A stretch of DNA of 38,070 nt from contig NZ_JAJSOH010000047.1 of NCBI RefSeq assembly GCF_021277265.1, forward strand, positions 1 to 38,070, in the 5' to 3' direction. The position numbers and the translations under genes are program-made. Positions 26,602-36,900 of this stretch are shown one piece after another; the first letter of the stretch is position 1; every line of letters starts with the position of its first letter. The notes beneath the pieces were generated by a model, which was not told the DNA's origin, searched no databases, and saw nothing but the letters and a program-made list of their open reading frames with translations. Origin of the DNA: Kineosporia rhizophila (GTDB lineage Bacteria; Actinomycetota; Actinomycetes; Actinomycetales; Kineosporiaceae).

Positions 26602-27246
26602 ATGAGCGCCGAGCCCGTGTACTACAGCCACTCCGGGGCCGACAATGATGCGGTGACGGATGACTACGAGCCGGTCCCGGACTGGGTGCGCAAGCCCGGC
26701 GGATTCACCGTGGACGAATTCTTCCGGCTGCCGAACCTCCCCCCGCACACCGAGCTGATCGACGGGGAACTGGTTTTCGTGAGCCCGCACGCGAGGTTCC
26801 ACATGAGGATGCTCAGACTCTTGGAACGGGTGCTTGATGACGCTGTTCCAGGTCACCTCGAGGTGATCCGCGAGATGAACGTGGTCATCGGTGATCGTCA
26901 GGCGCCGGAGCCGGACCTCTCCGTCATCCCGCTCGATGCGGTGAACGGCCTCCGGGACACGCGCTACCCGGCCGAGGTCGTGCTTCTGGCGGTCGAGGTG
27001 GAGTCGCCCGACTCCGAGCTGCGCGACCGGGAGCGCAAGCCACAGCTCTACGCCCAGGGCGGGATCCCGCACTACTGGCGGGTGGCGCAAGTGGACGGCA
27101 AGCCGGTTGTCCATGTCTACCGGCTCGACCCCGAGACCAAGTCGTATGTACTCACCGGCGTCCACCACGAGCGTCTCAGATCGAGTGAGCCCTTCGACGT
27201 CGACGTAGACCTCACCCACTTCGACCGGCCGGTCCGCGCCACCTGA
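26602..27246 (+). CDS. Uma2-family (DUF820) nuclease-fold protein
   Basis: 214 residues. The pattern ELIDGELVFVSPHARFH, then EPDLSVIPL and VVLLAVEVESPDSELRDRERK with LYAQGGIPHYWRV, is that of the Uma2/DUF820 family, whose fold is of the PD-(D/E)XK nuclease type; the acidic and lysine residues expected of the active site are in place. The biological role of this family is not established. ATG at 26602 has GGGGGGAG five bases upstream. The gap before it (26514-26601) is markedly AT-richer than its surroundings, with TATTTT at 26564 as a possible -10. Such genes are often multi-copy in actinobacteria, and this one has no functional link to its neighbours, so it may be an insertion. Confidence 0.85.
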   Translation: MSAEPVYYSHSGADNDAVTDDYEPVPDWVRKPGGFTVDEFFRLPNLPPHTELIDGELVFVSPHARFHMRMLRLLERVLDDAVPGHLEVIREMNVVIGDRQAPEPDLSVIPLDAVNGLRDTRYPAEVVLLAVEVESPDSELRDRERKPQLYAQGGIPHYWRVAQVDGKPVVHVYRLDPETKSYVLTGVHHERLRSSEPFDVDVDLTHFDRPVRAT

Positions 27247-27331
27247 ACCGACCTCACCTGGAGACAAACCCGACCCTCAGGTAGCTTCGAAGGGTGGGTT
27301 CTGCAATGTCGCTGAAGGTGAGGGCCGGGTC

Positions 27332-29595
<2,264 letters not shown>

Positions 29596-29599
<4 letters not shown>

Positions 29600-30534
29600 G
29601 AGACGCTCGCCTCGACCTGGGTGGCGGCGAGCCGCTGGGCTCGCTGCCGCCGGGCGGCGCGCAGGCTGTCGGCGGTCAGGACCACCAGGGCCAGCCAGAC
29701 CAGGCCGAACCCGGCCCAGCGGGAGGCGGGCATGTGCTCGTCCAGAACCAGTACGCCGCAGAGGAACTGCAGCACGGGCGTGAGGTACTGCAGCAGCCCC
29801 ATCGTGGACAACGGTACCCGGCTGGCCGCCGCCGCGAAGAGCAGCAGGGGAGCGATGGTGACGATGCCGGTGCTGGCCAGGAGCAGGGCCTGCCAGGGCG
29901 GGTTGTGGCCGATCGTGCTGTCGCCGTTGAGCGCCAGCACCACCAGCCCGACCACCGCGAACGGCGCCAGCACGAGGTTCTCGGTGCTCAGCCCGGCCAG
30001 GGCGCTGACCCCGCCGTTGCTGCCGACCTGCTTCTTCAGCAGGCCGTAGGTGCCGAAGGAGAGGGCCAGGGTGAGCGCGATGGTCGGGACATGCCCGTAG
30101 TTCACCGTGAGCACGATGCCCGCGACCACCCCGATCAGCACCGCCACCCACTGCAGCACGCGCAGTCGCTCGCGGAGGACCAGCACGCCCAGGGCCACCG
30201 TGATCAGCGGGTTCAAAAAGTAGCCGAGCGCGGCCTCGACCACCTGGTCGCTGTTCACCGCGTAGATGTAGACGCCCCAGTTGAGCGCGATCAGGAACGC
30301 GGCCGAACCGAGCAGCCGCACCTGCCGGCGGTTACGCAGCACGGCGCGCATCTCGGCCCACGAGCGCAGGGCGGCGAGCAGGGCCAGGCAGGCGAGGCCG
30401 CTGAAGACGATCCGGTAGAGCAGCACCTCGAACGCCCCCGACTCCTGCAGGAGCCGGAAGTACAGCGGGAAGCAGCCCCAGAGCAGATAGCTCGTGAAGC
30501 CGTAGGCGATGCCCCTACGGACGTCCGGATTCAT
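29596..30534 (-). CDS. rarD: RarD-type EamA transporter
   Basis: A 312-residue membrane protein of the drug/metabolite transporter superfamily with about ten helices in two EamA repeats. RGIAYGFTSYLLWGCFPLYFRLL, EVLLYRIVFS, NWGVYIYAVNSDQVVEAALGYFLNPL and LQYLTPVLQFL are characteristic of RarD. The substrate is not known; the name comes from a chloramphenicol-sensitivity phenotype. ATG at 30534 has GTGGG just before. It lies nine bases downstream of the membrane protein gene on the same strand, so the two are probably cotranscribed. Confidence 0.9.
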
Positions 30535-30543
30535 CCCACGATT

Positions 30544-31803
30544 CTAGGAGGCAGATTGCGTGGGGAGCCTCCAACGGGCCTGGCTGAGCGTGTGAATCGG
30601 CTGGTCGGAGCGGTTCCAGGGCGCTCGGTGAACCTCTTGCAGGGGTTTGCGGGCCCAACGCACCACGTCGTCAGCCACGACGACGCCCCATCGGCCGGGT
30701 AGAGGTTCGCCGACGAACACGGCGGAACTCAGCAGCAGCACCGGCTGGAGCGGCTCTTCTGGTTCGCCGTAGAGGGGTGCGGTCCTGAGCGGTTCGGCCG
30801 GGCTGGAGGCACTGCGGGTGGGCAGCATGGCGAAGGGCCTCGACGGGGCCTGCCCCTGGGCCGGATGGCCGTGAAGGTAGACGTAGCGCGAGCGCAGACC
30901 GGCCAGCACGGAGTACTCCGGCAGGCCCCCGCGGCGCAGCCGTCCGAGGAATCGGCGCTGGCCGGCGAGCCGCCAGATCACCGCGGCGGCCAGCGTGAGC
31001 AGCCAGCCCGTCGCGGCCAGGAAGCCGCCGAACTTACTCGGTTCGGCCTCCAGTTCGGCGGCGTCCGGGTCCTGCGGGTCGTAGCGCACCCGGGCGGGGT
31101 CTCCGACGCGATAGGTGTCCTGGGCGTCGATGTTCCAGGTGGTGCCGTCGGTGTGCTCGAGCACGAGATCGCCGAACTCGTCCAGGGCAGTCACCCGGGC
31201 GTCGACCACCACGCTGCGTTCGAACCAGTCGTCCCGGGCCTGGGAGGCCAAGATGTAGAGGGCGGCGAAAAGGGTTGCGAAGACGAGCAGAACCGTGGTG
31301 ACGGCGGTAGGGATGATCCAGAACGCGGCCGGCATGCGCAGGTGCGGACGAGGACCGGCGACCGCTGCGGCCGGTATGTCCGGCCGGATGGCGGCCTGTC
31401 GGCGGTACCGGTCGTACTGCACCACTGCGAGCACCACGCAGCAGGCCAGACCGTGCAGGCCGATCGACAGGTCCTCGCCCGCATCGAACGAGAACACCAG
31501 GAAGAGCACGCCCCAGAGCCCGCCGAGCAACAGCCCGGCCCGGGGAGCGATCCAGAGCAGGAACGGGACGGCGAACAGGCTGCCGGTGGCCAGCGCCGTG
31601 TCCACACCCCAGTCGGTGCAGGCGGCCGGGTTGTCCCGGCACTGCACCGACTCACCCGGATCACGGTTCAGCACCGCGTAGAACCAGGCCAGGCTCAGCA
31701 CCACCTGGGTCAGCCACCACGGGGCGAGAGCCCGCCCGACTGTGCGGCCCTGCTCCTGCCACACCACCAGCGGCTCGGCCGCTCCACCCACCCTGCTCGT
31801 CAC
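30544..31803 (-). CDS. membrane protein with DUF3592-like domain
   Basis: 419 residues, not recognised as a named protein. There are about four hydrophobic segments in residues 25-130, another at about 165-190, then an extracytoplasmic-looking domain (RSVVVDARVTALDEFGDLVLEHTDG followed by YRVGDPARVRYDPQDPDAAEL) like DUF3592 proteins, a further helix at about 262-282 and a 135-residue cytoplasmic tail. The GTG at 31803 is preceded directly by GGGAGG, too close for normal use, so a GTG four codons in (31791) may be the true start. Probably an operon with the rarD-like gene. Function unknown. Confidence 0.75.
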   Translation of the reverse strand: MTSRVGGAAEPLVVWQEQGRTVGRALAPWWLTQVVLSLAWFYAVLNRDPGESVQCRDNPAACTDWGVDTALATGSLFAVPFLLWIAPRAGLLLGGLWGVLFLVFSFDAGEDLSIGLHGLACCVVLAVVQYDRYRRQAAIRPDIPAAAVAGPRPHLRMPAAFWIIPTAVTTVLLVFATLFAALYILASQARDDWFERSVVVDARVTALDEFGDLVLEHTDGTTWNIDAQDTYRVGDPARVRYDPQDPDAAELEAEPSKFGGFLAATGWLLTLAAAVIWRLAGQRRFLGRLRRGGLPEYSVLAGLRSRYVYLHGHPAQGQAPSRPFAMLPTRSASSPAEPLRTAPLYGEPEEPLQPVLLLSSAVFVGEPLPGRWGVVVADDVVRWARKPLQEVHRAPWNRSDQPIHTLSQARWRLPTQSAS

Positions 31804-31861
31804 CCTCCCACGGTGACAGGCCCACGGCCGCTGAGGCAGACGTCCATCGTTATCGGTGCCC

Positions 31862-31913
31862 CAAGAACAAAACCGACTTGAGGACGTCGGTGAGCACCGA
31901 CGTCCTCAAGTCG
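31862..31913 (-). terminator. rho-independent terminator of korAB
   Basis: A perfect 19-base stem (31874-31892 with 31895-31913, two-base turn) follows the korB stop; on the minus strand it runs into GGTTTTGTTCTT, a good T tract. It separates korAB from the membrane protein gene transcribed in the same direction. Confidence 0.92.
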
Positions 31914-31939
31914 CCTTTCGTTCGTGCTCAGGTCACGGG

Positions 31940-33031
31940 TCAGTCGGTGACCGTCCAGGTGTCCCGGCCGGCCAGCAGGGCGGCCAGGTCGTCGTCGGTG
32001 GCGGGGCCGTTGTTCGCCTCGACCGCCCCGTTCACCTGGGCTCGCACCAGGTCGTCGTAGGCGGGGCGGGCGACCTTGCGGAACACGCCGAGCGGGACGT
32101 GCGAGAGGGTCTCCTCGTCCAGCCGGGAGAGCGCGAACTGGGTGGCCGGGTTGGGGTTCTCGGCGTCGTGCACGAGCAGGTCGGACTCGCTCACCGAGGC
32201 CACGTCGACCACCTGCAGGGTGCCGTCGGCGGCCCGGACCACACCGCGTGCGCCCTCGGCGCCGAACCGGACCGGTTCACCGTGCTCCAGCCGGATCAGC
32301 CGGGCCTGGGCCTCGTCCTTGTCCTTCAGCACGTCGAACGCACCGTCGTTGAAGATCGGGCAGTTCTGGTAGATCTCCACCAGCGCCGAGCCGCGGTGCT
32401 CCACGGCCTGGCGCAGCACGCTGGTCAGGTGCTTGCGGTCGGAGTCGAGCGTGCGGGCGACGAAGGTGGCCTCGGCGCCCAGGGCCAGCGAGATCGGGTT
32501 GAACGGGGTGTCCACCGAGCCGACCGGGGTGGACTTGGTGATCTTGCCGGGCTCGGAGGTGGGTGAGTACTGGCCCTTGGTCAGCCCGTAGATCCGGTTG
32601 TTGAACAGCAGGATGGTCAGGTTCACGTTGCGGCGCAGGGCGTGGATCAGGTGGTTGCCGCCGATCGAGAGCGCGTCCCCGTCACCGGTGACCACCCAGA
32701 CGTTGAGGTCGGGACGGGCGGTGGCCAGGCCGGTGGCGATCGCCGGGGCGCGGCCGTGGATCGAGTGCAGGCCGTAGGTGTCGAGGTAGTAGGGGAAACG
32801 CGAGGAGCAGCCGATGCCGGAGACACAGACCACGTTCTCCCGCCGGATGCCGAGCTCGGGCAGGAAGCCCTGCACGGCGGCCAGGATCGCGTAGTCGCCG
32901 CAGCCGGGGCACCAGCGCACCTCGGCGCCGGAGGTGAAGTCCTTACGGGTCTGCCGGGCGTCTTCCGGGGTCAGGTGCGGCACTCCGGCCAGGCCGGAGA
33001 GCACGGTCGGCATGCCGAGTTCGGTGGTCAT
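31940..33031 (-). CDS. korB: 2-oxoacid:ferredoxin oxidoreductase, beta subunit
   Basis: The 363-residue thiamine-diphosphate subunit of KorAB, which oxidatively decarboxylates 2-oxoglutarate (or a related 2-oxoacid) to the CoA ester and reduces ferredoxin. VRWCPGCGDYAIL gives C41 and C44 of the [4Fe-4S] cluster; C75 (SGIGCSSRFPYY) and C224 (YQNCPIFND) are the likely other ligands. The ThDP motif GDGDALSIGGNH begins at residue 116 and ends in LLFNNRIYGLTKGQ. ATG at 33031 lies one base from the korA stop, so the pair is tightly coupled. Substrate preference is inferred from the mycobacterial KorAB resemblance. Confidence 0.95.
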   Translation of the reverse strand: MTTELGMPTVLSGLAGVPHLTPEDARQTRKDFTSGAEVRWCPGCGDYAILAAVQGFLPELGIRRENVVCVSGIGCSSRFPYYLDTYGLHSIHGRAPAIATGLATARPDLNVWVVTGDGDALSIGGNHLIHALRRNVNLTILLFNNRIYGLTKGQYSPTSEPGKITKSTPVGSVDTPFNPISLALGAEATFVARTLDSDRKHLTSVLRQAVEHRGSALVEIYQNCPIFNDGAFDVLKDKDEAQARLIRLEHGEPVRFGAEGARGVVRAADGTLQVVDVASVSESDLLVHDAENPNPATQFALSRLDEETLSHVPLGVFRKVARPAYDDLVRAQVNGAVEANNGPATDDDLAALLAGRDTWTVTD

Positions 33032-33032
33032 C

Positions 33033-34925
33033 TCAGAAGCCCTCTCGGATCTCGGTGGCGAGCGAGGTGATCGCGGTGGCGATCTCGGCCGAGCTGAACG
33101 GCAGGCCGCGCACCTGGTTGTAACCGCGGGCGTCGACCAGGTACTTCGCCCGCAGCAACAGGGCCAGCTGGCCGAGGTTCATCTCCGGGATCAGCACCCG
33201 CCGGTAGCGCTTCAGCACCTCGCCGGTGTTGGCCGGGAACGGGTTCAGGTGGCGCAGGTGCGCGGTGGCGACCTTGGTCTGCGAGCGGCGCGCCTCGCGG
33301 GCCCCGGCGGCGATCGGGCCGAACGTGCTGCCCCAGCCGATCACCAGCACGTCGGCGTCGCCGGTGGGGTCGTCGACCTCCAGTGGGGGCACGTCGATGC
33401 CGTCGACCTTGGCCTGGCGCAGCCGCACCATCTTGTCGTGGTTGTCCGGGTCGTAGCTGATCTCGCCCGTGCCGTCGGCCTTTTCGATGCCGCCGATGCG
33501 GTGCTCGAGACCGGCCACGCCGGGTGGCGCCCAGGGCCGGGCCAGCGTCTCCGGATCCCGGTCGTAGGGACGGAACGGTCCGGTGCCGGGCTGGGCGAAC
33601 TGCGTGTGCAGGTCGGGCAGGTCGCTGACCGAGGGCAGCTGCCAGGGCTCGGAACCGTTGGCCAGGTAGCCGTCGGACAGCAGCAGCACCGGCGTGCGGT
33701 ACTTGGTGGCCACCCGCACGGCCTCGATCGCGGCGTCGAAGCAGTCGGCGGGGGAGCGCGGGGCGATCACCGGCACCGGTGACTCGCCGTTGCGGCCGTA
33801 CATGGCCTGCAGCAGGTCGGACTGCTCGGTCTTGGTGGGCAGGCCGGTGGACGGGCCGCCGCGCTGCACGTCCACGATGACCAGCGGCAGTTCCAGGGAG
33901 ACGGCCAGGCCGATGGTCTCGCTCTTCAGGGCCAGGCCGGGGCCGGAGGTGGTGGTGACCCCGATCGCGCCGCCGTACGAGGCGCCCAGCGCCGCGCCGA
34001 TGGCCGAGATCTCGTCTTCGGCCTGGATGGTGGTGACGCCGAACTTCTTCATCCCCGACAGCGCGTGCAGGATGTCCGAGGCCGGGGTGATCGGGTACGA
34101 GCCGAGCACGATCGGCAGCCCGGAACGGTGCCCGGCGGCGACCAGCCCGTAGGCCAGCGCGGTGTTGCCGGTGACGTTCCGGTAGACGCCGGCCGGGGCG
34201 GGCGCCGGGGCGATCTCGTAGGAGACGGCGAAACCCTCGGTGGTCTCGCCGAACGCCCAGCCGGCCTTGAACGCGGCCAGGTTGGCGGCCAGGATCTCCG
34301 GGCGGCGGCCGAACTTGGTGTTCAGGAAGCGCTCGGTGCCCTCGGTCGGGCGGTTGTAGAGCCAGCAGAGCAGGCCCAGGGCGAACATGTTCTTGGAGCG
34401 CTCGGCGTCCTTGCGGGAGAGGCCGAACTCCTTCAGCGCCTCGACCGTCAGGCTGGTCAGCGGCACCGGGTGCACCTGCCAGGACTCCAGCGAGCCGTCC
34501 TCGACCGGGCTGGCGGTGAAGCCGACCTTGGCCAGGTTCCGCTTGGTGAACTCGTCGGTGTTCACGATGATCGTCTTGCCGCGGGGCAGGTCGGCCAGGT
34601 TGGCCTTGAGCGCCGCCGGGTTCATCGCCACGAGCACGTCGGGCGCGTCGCCGGGGGTGAGCACGTCGTGGTCGGCGAAGTGCAGCTGGAAGCTGGAGAC
34701 ACCGGGCAGGGTGCCCTGGGGAGCGCGGATCTCGGCGGGGAAGTTCGGCAGCGTGGCCAGGTCGTTGCCCAGCGAAGCGGTCTCCGCGGTGAAGCGGTCG
34801 CCGGTCAGCTGCATGCCGTCGCCGGAGTCACCGGCGAACCGGATCACCACGCTGTCGATCCGCTCGACCCGGGGCCCGTCGGGCCGCTTGCTCGAATCTG
34901 TCGGGACCACAGCCGTGTCTTCCAT
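33033..34925 (-). CDS. korA: 2-oxoacid:ferredoxin oxidoreductase, fused gamma-alpha subunit
   Basis: 630 residues. Residues about 20-210 are the gamma domain (RFAGDSGDGMQLTGDRF, PAEIRAPQGTLPGVSSFQ); residues about 235-630 are the alpha pyrimidine-binding domains (GSYPITPASDILHALS, QAEDEISAIGAALGASYGGA, TTTSGPGLALKSE, VDVQRGGPSTGLPTKTEQSDL). The fused gamma-alpha form is usual for KorA. ATG at 34925 has GAGGAGA seven bases upstream. It diverges from the lysR-type gene across 246 bases, an arrangement in which the LysR regulator commonly controls its neighbour. No ferredoxin gene is in the window. Confidence 0.95.
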   Translation of the reverse strand: MEDTAVVPTDSSKRPDGPRVERIDSVVIRFAGDSGDGMQLTGDRFTAETASLGNDLATLPNFPAEIRAPQGTLPGVSSFQLHFADHDVLTPGDAPDVLVAMNPAALKANLADLPRGKTIIVNTDEFTKRNLAKVGFTASPVEDGSLESWQVHPVPLTSLTVEALKEFGLSRKDAERSKNMFALGLLCWLYNRPTEGTERFLNTKFGRRPEILAANLAAFKAGWAFGETTEGFAVSYEIAPAPAPAGVYRNVTGNTALAYGLVAAGHRSGLPIVLGSYPITPASDILHALSGMKKFGVTTIQAEDEISAIGAALGASYGGAIGVTTTSGPGLALKSETIGLAVSLELPLVIVDVQRGGPSTGLPTKTEQSDLLQAMYGRNGESPVPVIAPRSPADCFDAAIEAVRVATKYRTPVLLLSDGYLANGSEPWQLPSVSDLPDLHTQFAQPGTGPFRPYDRDPETLARPWAPPGVAGLEHRIGGIEKADGTGEISYDPDNHDKMVRLRQAKVDGIDVPPLEVDDPTGDADVLVIGWGSTFGPIAAGAREARRSQTKVATAHLRHLNPFPANTGEVLKRYRRVLIPEMNLGQLALLLRAKYLVDARGYNQVRGLPFSSAEIATAITSLATEIREGF

Positions 34926-35017
34926 GAAGTCTCCTCAGTCCGCCTGGCAGTGCCCGCGATCTTCGTCACGGTCGTGCTTGCGCCCGCACCTCAGTGTCTC
35001 GCTGTGGGATGCTTCGC

Positions 35018-35030
35018 ACCTTACTAAGGT
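35018..35030. promoter_or_regulatory. palindrome with back-to-back -10-like elements
   Basis: ACCTTACTAAGGT is a perfect palindrome about one central base, in the korA/lysR divergent region. Each strand reads TAAGGT outward, which fits the TANNNT -10 pattern, so it could serve as two divergent -10 elements or as a regulator's operator. No good -35 is seen on either side. Confidence 0.35.
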
Positions 35031-35133
35031 TCCCCTTGGTCCTGGTGTTCTGCTAATGCAACCAGGGCGAGACATGCCGTCCACAACAGTGCAGCCGGCT
35101 CGGCGCGCCGCGTAGTCCTCCCGGTCTTGTGGT

Positions 35134-35154
35134 GTCACAGGTTCGCCTTGTGAC
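35134..35154 (+). promoter_or_regulatory. inverted repeat with TTCG loop before lysR-type gene
   Basis: GTCACAGG and CCTTGTGAC form near-perfect arms (one extra T) around TTCG, ending 17 bases before the regulator start. It overlaps where a promoter -35 would lie for the -10 at 35160, so it may be an autoregulatory site. Confidence 0.35.
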
Positions 35155-35159
35155 GCGGC

Positions 35160-35165
35160 TAGCCT
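35160..35165 (+). promoter_or_regulatory. candidate -10 for a leaderless lysR-type transcript
   Basis: TAGCCT fits TANNNT and ends six bases before the ATG at 35172, which has no ribosome-binding site. Transcription would start at or next to the A of ATG, giving a leaderless mRNA, a common actinobacterial arrangement. Confidence 0.45.
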
Positions 35166-35171
35166 GACCCC

Positions 35172-36110
35172 ATGCCCCTGTCACCGCGCGTGCCCGAGCT
35201 GACCGCGCTCGACCTGCTGCTGTCGGTGGCCCGTACCGGCAGCCTGGGCGCGGCGGCGCGGGAACACGGCATCAGCCAGCAGGCCGCGAGCGAGCGGATC
35301 CGGCGCCTGGAGGGCACTCTCGGTGTTCAGGTGCTGCGGCGCAGCCGGCAGGGCTCGAGCCTGACCACGGCCGGGGCGCTGGTCGCGGACTGGGCCGGGC
35401 AGCTCACCGAGCTCGCGGCCGGGCTGGAGGCCAGCGTGGCCGCGCTGCGCGCCGAGCGGCACGCCCGGCTGCGGGTGGCTGCGAGCCTGACGGTGGCCGA
35501 GTACCTGATGCCCCGCTGGCTGGTCACTTTGCGGCACCAGGTCGAGGCCCGGGGAGACGAACTGTCGGTCCAGCTGACGGCGACGAACTCGGAAGAGGTG
35601 GCCGAGCGGGTGCGCGACGGCCGGGCCGGGCTGGGGTTCGTCGAGGGCCCGTCCGCCCCCGAGAACCTGGCCTGGCGGGAGATCGGCACCGACTCGCTGG
35701 TCCTGGTGGTGCCCGCCGGCCATCCCTGGACACGGCGCCGCCGCCCGGTGGACGCGACCGAACTGGCCCGCACCCCGCTGGTCTCACGAGAGGCCGGGTC
35801 GGGCACCCGCCGGGCGCTCGAGGTGGCCCTGGAGACCGCGCTGGGCAGCGGGTACGAGCAGGCCGAGCCCCTGCTGGAGCTGTCCGGGACGGCCGCAGTA
35901 CGAGGCGCCGTGCTGGCCGGCGCCGGGCCCGCAATGCTCAGCAGCCTGGCCGTGGCCGACGACGTGGCCTCGGGCCGGCTGCGCGCAGTGCCAGTGGGTG
36001 GACTCACCCTGGACCGGCGGCTGCTGGCGGTCTGGCCGCTGGGCAGCGCACCCCGCGGGCCGGCCTCGGACCTGCTGACGATCGCGGTCAGAGGACGAGT
36101 GAAGCGCTAG
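35172..36110 (+). CDS. LysR-family transcriptional regulator
   Basis: 312 residues. The winged helix-turn-helix is at about residues 8-66 (LDLLLSVARTGSLGAAAREHGISQQAASERIRRLE), followed by a linker helix and a two-lobed substrate-binding domain (LRVAASLTVAEYLMPRWL, LGFVEGPSAPENLAWREIG, PLVSREAGSGTRRALEV). The effector is unknown. The second half resembles the CysB/CbbR-type fold in general layout only. It is divergent from korAB, which it may control; its own start looks leaderless. Confidence 0.93.
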   Translation: MPLSPRVPELTALDLLLSVARTGSLGAAAREHGISQQAASERIRRLEGTLGVQVLRRSRQGSSLTTAGALVADWAGQLTELAAGLEASVAALRAERHARLRVAASLTVAEYLMPRWLVTLRHQVEARGDELSVQLTATNSEEVAERVRDGRAGLGFVEGPSAPENLAWREIGTDSLVLVVPAGHPWTRRRRPVDATELARTPLVSREAGSGTRRALEVALETALGSGYEQAEPLLELSGTAAVRGAVLAGAGPAMLSSLAVADDVASGRLRAVPVGGLTLDRRLLAVWPLGSAPRGPASDLLTIAVRGRVKR

Positions 36111-36284
36111 GTCGATTTCTGCAGCCCCACGCCCACAGCGGGGTTCTGCTGGTCCAGGTCCGCTCCGGGGCAGCCTGTACGCGGCAAACACTCAGCCGCC
36201 CCCGCCCAGAATCCGCAGGCGCCCACCTCATCAGAGCCGCCCACCGGCCAAACCCAGGCTGCCTGCTGGTCCAAGCCGGGCAGC

Positions 36285-36394
36285 TGCCTGCTGGCCGAAT
36301 CTGGGTTGCCTGCTGGCCGAATCTGGGTTGCCTGCTGGCCGAATCTGGGTTGCCTGCTGGCCGAATCTGGGCTGCCCGCCGGCCGAGCCCAGGC
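36285..36394. repeat. 22-base tandem repeat (minisatellite)
   Basis: The unit starts TGCCTGCTGGCCGAATC and ends TGGGT. Copies lie at 36285-36306, 36307-36328 and 36329-36350 (identical), 36351-36372 (one change) and 36373-36394 (diverged). Decayed copies extend left to about 36238 and right to about 36415. The unit is not a multiple of three and has no spacers, so it is neither coding in origin nor CRISPR. Confidence 0.92.
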
Positions 36395-36545
36395 CGCCCG
36401 CCAGCCATACCTCGGCCGTCCCGGCCTGTCCGTGGCCATTGACACGGCCAGACCCAGGCCGTCACCGGGCACCTTTCTGGGCTCCTGTGCCGATCCACAG
36501 GGCTGGACAAGGGCTGGCCGGGGTCGTGCTGGTCTGATCGACGAT

Positions 36546-36583
36546 GTGTACACCTGGTACACCGTGTACCAAGTGTCCACGTT
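36546..36583. promoter_or_regulatory. 35-base near-palindrome with 9-base iterations
   Basis: 36546-36580 reads nearly the same on both strands (4 mismatched positions plus the central base), with the perfect core TGGTACACCGTGTACCA at 36555-36571. It can also be read as four 9-base direct units starting at 36548: GTACACCTG, GTACACCGT, GTACCAAGT, GTCCACGTT. This double symmetry looks like a multi-dimer operator or other protein-binding site, but no gene start lies close by. Confidence 0.5.
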
Positions 36584-36632
36584 CATTGCCTGACCATGCC
36601 CACCGCCGGCTGCAGACCGCTCGCCGAGCACC

Positions 36633-36688
36633 ATGAGCCGGGCGCCGTGAGCCGGGCGCCGTGAGCCGGGCGCCGTGAGCCGGGCACC
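36633..36688. repeat. 14-base tandem repeat, four copies
   Basis: The unit is GTGAGCCGGGCGCC. Copies lie at 36633-36646 (first base A), 36647-36660, 36661-36674 and 36675-36688 (one change). Not a multiple of three. Confidence 0.9.
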
Positions 36689-36900
36689 GACTCGGACCCG
36701 GCCGTTGCATGCGCCTGACCTCGCGCCGCCAGCCCGAGAACCTGCAGTTGACCGGCCCTCAGTCTTTGACGGCGGGCTCGGCAAAGTCCCTGCTCTCAGG
36801 GAGCGATGCTCAACGGGCTCAGCCGATCCCGTCGGGCCCGGACACCCGCTGCGCCGGACGAGCGGTCGGCCACCGTGCCGGGGCAGAACCACAACGGAAC

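Larger units (their letters stand above)
36111..36900. other. 790-base intergenic region with repeats, no convincing gene
   Basis: Lies between the converging ends of the LysR gene and nuoH2. Open frames cross it on both strands, but mainly because the repeats lack stop codons; codon choice is irregular. It contains a 22-base tandem array, a 35-base near-palindrome with 9-base periodicity, a 14-base tandem array and a small hairpin (TCCCTG 36787-36792 with CAGGGA 36797-36802). No terminator with a T tract was found for either flanking gene; a weak stem at 36123-36147 could serve LysR. Confidence 0.6.

Noticed and set aside
35015..35043. Possible iron-box (DtxR/IdeR) site in the korA/lysR gap
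   Set aside because: The arms read CCTTA and TAAGG, the reverse polarity of the TTAGG...CCTAA iron box, and the flanking bases do not match.
36238..36415. CRISPR array
   Set aside because: Repeats abut directly with no unique spacers, and no cas genes are present.
36107..36586. Minus-strand frame starting MNVDTWYTVYQV and running through the 22-base repeats to a CTAG overlap with the LysR gene
   Set aside because: The first dozen codons look plausible, but the start lies in a palindrome that encodes the same peptide on both strands, and the rest is open only because the repeat lacks stops in any frame. It should be rechecked if a transcript is found.
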